Assembly: GCA_017694335.1 (NCBI GenBank)
Contig: JADIMZ010000062.1
Span: 1 to 38,806, forward strand
DNA from: Candidatus Pullibacteroides excrementavium
GTDB taxonomy: Bacteria; Bacteroidota; Bacteroidia; Bacteroidales; P3
DNA: 38,806 nucleotides
Reading direction: 5' to 3'
Below, piece by piece: positions 18,711 to 25,636 of the stretch (the first letter of the stretch is position 1; every line of letters begins with the position of its first letter). Under the pieces are notes generated by a model, which was not told where the DNA came from, ran no database searches, and saw nothing but the letters and a program-made list of their open reading frames with translations. A program made the position numbers and the translations under genes.

Positions 18711-19685
18711 TTAGAACTGGTAAGATAAAGTGATATGGAAAGGCTTATGTAAATAATATCTGTCATTGGAATCGTAGCCTTTCATTATATCGATGAGTCC
18801 CCAGTCGCCACCAGCCCTCAATTGCAGCCCTTTATAGCGTAATCCGCCGCCTACGCCCCACATCACATTGAATCTTTGAAGGTTGGAAAGTTCGTAGATA
18901 TTGTATTTTTCAACCTCCGGTTCAATTAAGGAACCTGGGTAAGGGATTTCTTCTTCACGGATATTGAATGCGAGGCCGAAATCGAAGCTGGGGCCGGTAT
19001 AGAGGAACAAGCTGAAATCTTTGGCTACTTCGATGCGGTATTGGAACCGCAGCGGAATAGCCAATGCATGTTCGTTGGCAAAGTATGTATATACTTCTCC
19101 ATCTTTGGCTTTTTCCATGGTCAATTCATAATAAAGGCCGGTTTGCAAGCCAAAGCCGTAACCGAATTCCGGCGCCCATGTAAGGCCAATGAAGACGGTA
19201 TTGCTGTATTTTTTTTCAGGGATGTCTGGTAAAAAAAATGTCCTGAGCATAGCGTTTGTTAAGCCTGCCTTTTCTTTTTCTTCTCTCACAGTGCCATCAT
19301 CCTCAATAATTTTATACTTGCGGAGAAGGCTTTTCTGCGTGTACCCGATAGCTATTCCCACAGGCCTTTGTTTGGATTTGGGACTCGGAAGGTTTACTTT
19401 CTTCTTGGGGGCAGGTGGATTGGAAGCAGTGATTTCAGCAGGAGAAGGTTGCGCATTGAAAGCGGCAACTTCTCCATTGGAATAAATGATAGAAGAGATT
19501 TCGTTTGTTTTTAGTGAAAAAGTCGGACCATCCTGGAAATCGAATTTCTTATATTTGATTTCCTCTTGGCTGACTTCGATGATTTTGGCATCGATTCGTT
19601 TTGAGTCTTTGCAGACGATGATGTCCTGCGCCCAAGATAGCGTGGCTATCATGAGTCCCGATAGGATAGCAATTAGTTTTTTCAT
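18711..19685 (-). CDS. Outer-membrane beta-barrel protein, paralog 3
   Basis: Signal peptide; 'IIVCKDSKRIDAKIIEVSQEEIKYKKFDFQDGPTFSLKTNEISSIIYSNGEV' N-terminal module common in Bacteroidota; barrel with 'GLTWAPEFGYGFGLQTGLYYELTMEKAK' and 'HITLSYQF' C-terminus. Confidence 0.85.
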   Translation of the reverse strand: MKKLIAILSGLMIATLSWAQDIIVCKDSKRIDAKIIEVSQEEIKYKKFDFQDGPTFSLKTNEISSIIYSNGEVAAFNAQPSPAEITASNPPAPKKKVNLPSPKSKQRPVGIAIGYTQKSLLRKYKIIEDDGTVREEKEKAGLTNAMLRTFFLPDIPEKKYSNTVFIGLTWAPEFGYGFGLQTGLYYELTMEKAKDGEVYTYFANEHALAIPLRFQYRIEVAKDFSLFLYTGPSFDFGLAFNIREEEIPYPGSLIEPEVEKYNIYELSNLQRFNVMWGVGGGLRYKGLQLRAGGDWGLIDIMKGYDSNDRYYLHKPFHITLSYQF

Positions 19686-20301
19686 TTTTTTAGATTTTGT
19701 TTATTGTGCTTATAATGAATGTCCAATCATTTTTGATAAGATATACACATTCATGTCCGGAATTCTCCGGATGGTTTTTCGGTGCTTGGTCGTAGGGGAC
19801 ATAAAAGAAAAGTGTGAGATGCTTGCCTATTTGAGTAGAGGTTCTGGAATACCTGCGAGCAAATAAACAATACCCCACACTTGGCCGTATATATCAGAAT
19901 GATATATGCAGAACAAGCGATGAGCGTCATTGTCGTCCTTACTCGCGTGAAATTTTCCAGATTTCTACTTAAGGGCGCAAAACACTTTTCACTATATGTC
20001 GTCAGTTGCCTGACGCGGCAAAGATACGAAAAATGTCGAGACGCTTTGGGGTATTGTTTGGCAAAGTTATTCTTTTGTCATGATACGGGAAATTCGATGT
20101 GGTTTGCTTATTCCTTCCTTTAAGAATACTCGATTCTACCTCTTTGGCAATATCAGGACAGGCCAAATGCATTAAATTATGATAGGGGAGTAACCATTGC
20201 GTGGTGGTAAGTTGTCCGGTGGAGGTTGCGCTTGAAGCGGTTTTTGGAGATATGAGGGAAAACTAGTACCTTTGCACCCCTTTCTATGGCAAAGGCTTAT
20301 T

Positions 20302-20375
20302 GGTTCCGTAGCTCAGCTGGATAGAGCAACAGCCTTCTAAGCTGTGGGTCGAGCGTTCGAATCGCTCCGGAATCA
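20302..20375 (+). tRNA. tRNA-Arg (TCT)
   Basis: Acceptor GGTTCCG/CGGAATC, T-arm GTTCGAATC, anticodon loop CTTCTAA (TCT). Upstream TTTG-20 nt-TACCTTTG promoter-like sequence. Confidence 0.95.
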
Positions 20376-20380
20376 CAAGC

Positions 20381-20495
20381 GAATAAGCTGGTTTTCAAAG
20401 CCTCGGATTCCTCCGGGGCTTTTTTGGTTTGGTTCTTGAATGCGTTTTTGCCTACTTTTGCACACAAAATGTTTTGTCAAAGAATGCAGACAGAT
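20381..20495 (+). repeat. tRNA-downstream duplicated segment, copy 1
   Basis: 'ataagctggttttcaaagcctcggattcctccggggctttttt-ggtttggttcttgaatgcgtttttgcctacttttgcacacaaaatgtt' is near-identical to 25197-25290. Confidence 0.9.
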
Positions 20496-20693
20496 ATGGC
20501 AACATTCAGCATCAATGTGCCGTATTCGACCGGAAAGATTTTTGAAGATGCTTTTGTGGGCAATTACGTTAGGCGGCAGTTTTGTTGCGCGTGAGGAAAA
20601 TGAAAATTTATACGTAAGTTTGTATTTTACCAATTAGGAATCAAGATATTTTCCATTGTGAAAAGGGGGGGTATACTGATTGCGAGAAGGGAA

Positions 20694-21584
20694 ATGAAAA
20701 GGCTTGTCTGTTTTCTGTGTTTAGTATTAGCCATGGCGATGCCTCTCTGCGCACAGCAACGTCATGCCGTGGTCATTGGCATTGGGGATTATCCGGAAAA
20801 TTCGGGATGGAAGAAGATACACGGCGATGCTGATATAGAGATAGTGTGTGCCATGCTCTCGGAAAATGGCTTCGAACCGCAGGATATCAAGGTGTTGAAA
20901 AACCGGGACGCAGACAAGGCTGCCATTGCCAAGGTTTTTGCGGATCTGGCTGCCGATGTCCAGAGTGGGGATTGGGTCTATGTCCATTTTTCCGGTCATG
21001 GGCAGCAGGTAAGCGATTTGGACGGGGACGAGGCTGATGGCTGGGACGAAGCCATTATTCCATACGATGCGTGCAGGGAATACAAGGCCGGGGTGTATGA
21101 GGGCGAAAACCATATAATCGATGATGAATTGAACCAGTGGTTGATGCCGATTGCGGACAAGATAGGGCAAGAGGGCTGTCTTTTAGTAGTGCTGGATGCC
21201 TGCCATAGCGGGGATGGCACAAGGGCGGAAGATGAGGAAGAGGATACGGTTCGGGAAACCGATATTCGAGGGACTGCGGACAAGTTCGAGTATGCGGGCT
21301 TTGATCCGGATTTGGCATCGCCCAAGACTCCGAGAAAGACAAACTGGATAGCATTGAGTGCCTGCAAGCCATATCAAAGCAATTACGAGTATTGGGATGG
21401 AAGCCGGTATGTGGGGCGCTTGACTTATGCCTTGGCGCAGCATTTTAGGATAGGTGTTCCGGTGTGCGATTTATTGAATGATATAGAGATAACCTATGAT
21501 ACATTGCCGCTCCGGCGGAATACCGTGCAAAATCTGAATGCCGATATTCCGGAACGGATGCGCGATAAATTGATTTTTAAATGA
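20694..21584 (+). CDS. Secreted caspase-family (metacaspase, peptidase C14) protein
   Basis: Signal peptide MKRLVCFLCLVLAMAMPLCAQ; p20 core 'RHAVVIGIGDYP', catalytic His 'VYVHFSGHGQQ', catalytic Cys 'VVLDACHSGDGTRA'. Confidence 0.92.
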   Translation: MKRLVCFLCLVLAMAMPLCAQQRHAVVIGIGDYPENSGWKKIHGDADIEIVCAMLSENGFEPQDIKVLKNRDADKAAIAKVFADLAADVQSGDWVYVHFSGHGQQVSDLDGDEADGWDEAIIPYDACREYKAGVYEGENHIIDDELNQWLMPIADKIGQEGCLLVVLDACHSGDGTRAEDEEEDTVRETDIRGTADKFEYAGFDPDLASPKTPRKTNWIALSACKPYQSNYEYWDGSRYVGRLTYALAQHFRIGVPVCDLLNDIEITYDTLPLRRNTVQNLNADIPERMRDKLIFK

Positions 21585-22150
21585 CAGACCAGGACTACAT
21601 CAGAGCGCTACTGCAGAATGATAACGATGTGATGGGGGAAATGTACGAGAAATACAGGGAATCGTTCGCCAAGTGGATACAGGGGTACGTGTTTAAAGGC
21701 AGTTTGCTGGAGGACGAGATTGCCGATATTTATATGGAGGCATTCGAGGCTGTATGGACAAACGTGAAGAAGGGAAGGCTGAACACGGGTAACCTCAGAT
21801 CTTCATTGAAAACGTATTTGTTTTCTGTTGGCTATAATAAGGCAAGGAATCTGTTGCGGTCGAAGCGTATTGGAATCCGAGAAATTTCGATGGACCTCAC
21901 TGAATTGGCAATGGAAATTAGCGATGCAGTACCAAAAGAAGATATTGAACGCGAACGGATTGTCCAAGAGACCGTGAATGAAATGAAAGAACCGTGCAAT
22001 CAGCTGTTGAACCTTGTTTATTATCAAAAGAAGACAGGCGATGAGATAGCTTGCATCATGGGGTATAAGAATTCGGAATCGGTGAAAGCGCAAAAGTATA
22101 AGTGCATGTTGAAAATCAAGGATATTTTAAAAAGAAAGTTGCACTATTAA
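21581..22150 (+). CDS. ECF-type RNA polymerase sigma factor
   Basis: Sigma-70 region 2-like 'YRESFAKWIQGY...IADIYMEAFEAVWTNVKKGRLNT' and region 4-like 'LLNLVYYQKKTGDEIACIMGYKNSESVKAQKYKCMLKIKDIL'. ATG overlaps the metacaspase stop (ATGA). Confidence 0.85.
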   Translation: MTDQDYIRALLQNDNDVMGEMYEKYRESFAKWIQGYVFKGSLLEDEIADIYMEAFEAVWTNVKKGRLNTGNLRSSLKTYLFSVGYNKARNLLRSKRIGIREISMDLTELAMEISDAVPKEDIERERIVQETVNEMKEPCNQLLNLVYYQKKTGDEIACIMGYKNSESVKAQKYKCMLKIKDILKRKLHY

Positions 22151-22160
22151 ACGATATGAA

Positions 22161-22793
22161 ATGAATACGGAAGAAAGAATAGACAGGTATGTTTCGGGCT
22201 TGATGGAGGGGGACGAAAGGCAGTTGTTTGAAACGGAGATGTCTCAAGATAAAAATCTGGAAGAAGAAGTTCGCTTGCAGCAGGAAGTCGTTTTGGCGAT
22301 TCAGAAGAAAGGCTTGCGGCAAATGATGCAGGACAAGGAAAAGGAAATCAGAACGCGTGCGGCGCGAAGGTGGATTTATCTGCCATCGGCTTTGCTGGCT
22401 GCCTGTCTGGTAATCGGTATCTTTTTTAGAATCGGCCATGTCCGGGATTGCAAGGAACTTGGCGAGAGCATTGTGTTGGAGGCGGTTCAGATGAGAGGGG
22501 AATCGGATTCGGACGAGATTCTGGATGCCATCAATGCTGGAAAGTATGAAGACGCTTTGTGCCAGATTGAGGCTTTGAGGAGGCAGATTCCGGAATTCGA
22601 TTTGAATTCGGAAGAGGGGCAATACGATAAGATGCAGTTCGACAATCAGATGGAGGACTTGGATTGGTTCGAGGCGGTGGCTTATATGCGGATGGGAAAG
22701 GTGAGGAAGGCCCGGCAATGCCTTTCGGCGATAGCCTCCAATCCGGATGGCGCGTATGCTTCTCAGGCGGCGGAAGCGCTCAAGGCACTGTAG
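22161..22793 (+). CDS. Membrane anti-sigma-like protein with periplasmic TPR-like C-terminus
   Basis: N-term 'EERIDRYVSGLMEGDERQLFETEMSQDKNLEEEVRLQQEVVLAI' (typical N-terminal segment of Bacteroidota anti-sigma-like proteins), one TM 'WIYLPSALLAACLVIGIFF', C-term helical repeats; 10 nt downstream of the sigma gene. Confidence 0.7.
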   Translation: MNTEERIDRYVSGLMEGDERQLFETEMSQDKNLEEEVRLQQEVVLAIQKKGLRQMMQDKEKEIRTRAARRWIYLPSALLAACLVIGIFFRIGHVRDCKELGESIVLEAVQMRGESDSDEILDAINAGKYEDALCQIEALRRQIPEFDLNSEEGQYDKMQFDNQMEDLDWFEAVAYMRMGKVRKARQCLSAIASNPDGAYASQAAEALKAL

Positions 22794-22848
22794 CAATCAT
22801 AGGGTCAATCAAGGTTACTTTTTTACGTTGGAGGGTATAAAGAAGTGA

Positions 22849-23103
22849 ATGCCGAGGAAAAGTTCCGAGGCTGAAAACTTAAAAAAACGTAAAAAGATGA
22901 CTTGGTTGATTGTTATTGGCGTAGTGGCTCTGATAGGGGCTATTATCGGATTTTTTGCCTCGAAGAAGGGGGAAAGAGGAGAAGGTGCTGCGACGGGGGC
23001 GGCTGCAGGTGCCGTGGGATGCGGTATTATCCTGGCGCAGATTTTCATGTGGGGAATCGGTATTATGTTGCTGATTCTGCTGTTTTCTTGGTTGTTTGGT
23101 TGA
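22849..23103 (+). CDS. Small Gly/Ala-rich membrane protein (two TM; glycine-zipper-like)
   Basis: 'MTWLIVIGVVALIGAIIGFFASKKGERGEGAATGAAAGAVGCGIILAQIFMWGIGIMLLILLFSWLFG'; the start could be the internal ATG at 22897. Confidence 0.6.
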   Translation: MPRKSSEAENLKKRKKMTWLIVIGVVALIGAIIGFFASKKGERGEGAATGAAAGAVGCGIILAQIFMWGIGIMLLILLFSWLFG

Positions 23104-23130
23104 ATTATGTCTTTTTAACGAGCGATACCG

Positions 23131-23475
23131 ATGAGAAAAGTAAGGATTACGGTTCTCAAGACCACCTTCGACAAGGATCTGGCTGCCGAATACGGGGCTG
23201 AAGGCTTGACTGCCTGCCCGATGATGAAGGAGGGGCAGGTGTTCATGGCTGATTATGCCAAGCCGGAGGGTTTCTGTGACGAGGCCTGGAAGGCCATTTA
23301 TCAATATGTATTCGCGCTGGCGCATGGTTCGGGCAAGGAAGTGTTTTATTTCGGCGATTGGATTCGTAAGCCGGGCGTGGCCATTTGCAGTTGCAACGAC
23401 GGGATTCGGCCGGTCATTTTCAAATTGGAATCGACTGAGGAAGAAGCCACGTTGAATTACACGCCGGTTCGCTGA
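23131..23475 (+). CDS. TIGR04076 family protein
   Basis: 'KVRITVLKTTFDKDLAAEYGAEGLTACPMMKEGQVFMADYAKPEGFCDEAWKAIYQYVFALAHG' matches recalled TIGR04076 members. Confidence 0.8.
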   Translation: MRKVRITVLKTTFDKDLAAEYGAEGLTACPMMKEGQVFMADYAKPEGFCDEAWKAIYQYVFALAHGSGKEVFYFGDWIRKPGVAICSCNDGIRPVIFKLESTEEEATLNYTPVR

Positions 23476-23581
23476 GGGAGAAATATTGGCTATCGTTGGC
23501 TTCGCCGAAGATTGGCTACGCCGAAGCCCTTCGCCTTGGCAAACCCGAGCAAGCTCAGTTTGCGTTCGGCTTAACCGGGGC

Positions 23582-23612
23582 TTTGGCTCTGCACTCGACT
23601 TTCACTATTTTT
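23582..23612 (+). promoter_or_regulatory. Promoter-like element upstream of cysteate synthase, same family as 8156-8188 and 12940-12972
   Basis: TTTG-GCTCTGCACTCGACTTTCAC-TATTTTTC (20-nt spacer, conserved CTCGACTTTC). Confidence 0.55.
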
Positions 23613-23729
23613 CTTATTCCACTGGCATATAAATTGTGATTTATATCTAAATTTGCAGGTTGTTTGTTTCTCCGGTCGGGTGCGTTCCGGCGGGAGGAGC
23701 ATCTCTAATGGTATAGAAAAAAGCAAAGT

Positions 23730-25019
23730 ATGGAAGATTTCAAGGCTACGGAATACAGCTTGCGGACAGTGGCCACAGGCCGGGTTTTTGAAGATGCCGG
23801 TTGGGCCATCGATGACGAACTTTCGGAAAAGCCCTCTTTGATCAGGGCCGAATACAAGAAAAAACAGATTGATGTCAAACCGGAAAGCTGTGGAATCTAC
23901 CGCTTTGCCGACTGGTTGCCCATCAAGCGGACATTGGCCGGTTCCTGCGCGCCAATCACTTACAAGAGCGAAGGTTTGGCCAAGGCTCTTGGGATGACCA
24001 ATCTTTATATCACTTTCAACGGTTATTTCCCGAAAATCGGGGCGAGGATGAGCACCTGCTCGTTCAAAGAGACCGAAGCCTATTCGGTTTGCGCCCGTTT
24101 GGCAGCGGATTGCGGCAAGGTCTTGGTCGTGGCTTCGGCCGGCAATACGGCGAGGGCTTTCGCCAAGGTCTGCTCCGACAACCATATACCGTTGCTGCTG
24201 AGCGTGCCTGCCGACAATTTGGACGCGCTTTGGTTCGAAGCTCCTTTGAATGATTGCGTCAAGCTGATTGCCGTTCAGAAAGGCGGCGACTATTTCGATG
24301 CGATTAATCTGAGCAATATGGTGCTGGCTTCTGACAAGTTTTTGGCCGAAGGCGGTGCCAAGAACATTGCCCGCCGCGACGGTATGGGGACAACGGTTCT
24401 TTCGGCCACGACTCATATCGGCCGGATTCCGGATTTCTATTTCCAGGCAGTCGGCAGCGGCACAGGGGCTATCGCGGCTTGGGAAGCCAATCTCCGTCTG
24501 ATTGAGGACGGGCGTTTCGGTTCGCACAAGATGAAGCTGATGGTGTCGCAGAACGCGCCCTTCCTGCCGATGTACAAGGCATGGAAGGCCGATTCGAGGG
24601 CTTTGCTGCCTTACGATGCCGATCAGGCACGTTCGGATGCGGAATCGATCAATGCCAAGGTCTTGTCGAACCGCAAGCCGCCATACAGTCTGGCGGGCGG
24701 CCTGTACGATGCGCTCAAGGACACGCAAGGGGATATGTTCGCGGTGACCAATTCCGAAGCCGAGGAAGCGCAGCGTCTGTTCTTGGAAACCGAAGGCGTG
24801 GACATCTATTCGGCATCGGGCGTGGCGACCTATTCTCTGATGCAGGCGGTTCGGGACGGTCAGGTGCAGAAGGACGATGTAGTGATGCTCAATATCACGG
24901 GCGGCGGCGAGAAGCACTTCAAGCAGGAGCGCCAGGTTTGGAATCTGGAGCCTTCGTTGGTGTTCCCGATTGATGCCGACCCCAAAGCGGTACTGGAAGA
25001 CGTGGCGAATTTGTTCTGA
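23730..25019 (+). CDS. Cysteate synthase-like (threonine synthase-like PLP enzyme)
   Basis: PLP fold-type II protein with 'GLAKALGMTNLYITFNGYFPKIGARMSTCSFKETEAYSV', 'VVASAGNTARAFAKVC', 'QAVGSGTGAIAAWEANLRL', 'NITGGGEKHF'; resembles methanogen cysteate synthase (TIGR03844-type) more than ThrC as recalled. Confidence 0.8.
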   Translation: MEDFKATEYSLRTVATGRVFEDAGWAIDDELSEKPSLIRAEYKKKQIDVKPESCGIYRFADWLPIKRTLAGSCAPITYKSEGLAKALGMTNLYITFNGYFPKIGARMSTCSFKETEAYSVCARLAADCGKVLVVASAGNTARAFAKVCSDNHIPLLLSVPADNLDALWFEAPLNDCVKLIAVQKGGDYFDAINLSNMVLASDKFLAEGGAKNIARRDGMGTTVLSATTHIGRIPDFYFQAVGSGTGAIAAWEANLRLIEDGRFGSHKMKLMVSQNAPFLPMYKAWKADSRALLPYDADQARSDAESINAKVLSNRKPPYSLAGGLYDALKDTQGDMFAVTNSEAEEAQRLFLETEGVDIYSASGVATYSLMQAVRDGQVQKDDVVMLNITGGGEKHFKQERQVWNLEPSLVFPIDADPKAVLEDVANLF

Positions 25020-25118
25020 AATACTTTTTTTGTACCTTTGCGGCTCGTTTGATGCCAAGAGTATGGCTGTACGGTCTTGCTTGCGGCTTGATTTTCATTC
25101 TGCTGGCATCGGATGAGA

Positions 25119-25192
<74 letters not shown>

Positions 25193-25196
25193 CAAC

Positions 25197-25316
25197 GAAA
25201 TAACTTGGTTTTCAAAGCCTCGGATTCCTCCGGGGCTTTTTGTTTTGGTTCTTGAATGCGTTTTTGCCTGCATTTGCATACAAAATGTTCCACCAATGTT
25301 CCTCCAAAGAATACAG
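25197..25316 (+). repeat. tRNA-downstream duplicated segment, copy 2
   Basis: 'aaataacttggttttcaaagcctcggattcctccggggctttttgttttggttcttgaatgcgtttttgcctgcatttgcatacaaaatgtt' near-identical to copy 1. Confidence 0.9.
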
Positions 25317-25387
25317 CCAAGCTGTATTCGGTATCAACATTTTAAATTTGTTTGAAGCCCGTATGTTTGCAAAGAAAAGTATTGGTT

Positions 25388-25495
25388 ATGAATCAGTTAG
25401 TGATTAACGTGGAGAGTCTGGATATCCTGCGTAGTCTCCGAAAGGTTCTTAAGCAGATAAAGGGGGTGACAATAATGAAATCGGACAACTGTTAA
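25388..25495 (+). CDS. Short (35-aa) ORF resembling the N-terminus of small Bacteroidota antitoxin-like proteins; possible remnant
   Basis: Translation MNQLVINVESLDILRSLRKVLKQIKGVTIMKSDNC*; too short to be an intact antitoxin. Confidence 0.3.
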   Translation: MNQLVINVESLDILRSLRKVLKQIKGVTIMKSDNC

Positions 25496-25636
25496 GATTT
25501 CCTCTTTTCTTTTTCGATGCTGACGACTTTTCCGTATCTTCGCTATTTGGAAAAGAAGACCTTCGGCAAAGCCTGCTGTATGCGTGATGCGTTAGAAATC
25601 AAATGGATAGGCTTTGATGGTCAGAAAGGGCATTGT

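Noticed and set aside
19881-20123. 80-aa plus-strand ORF in the paralog 3 leader region
   Set aside because: Overlaps promoter and structured leader on the opposite strand; no domain, no RBS support.
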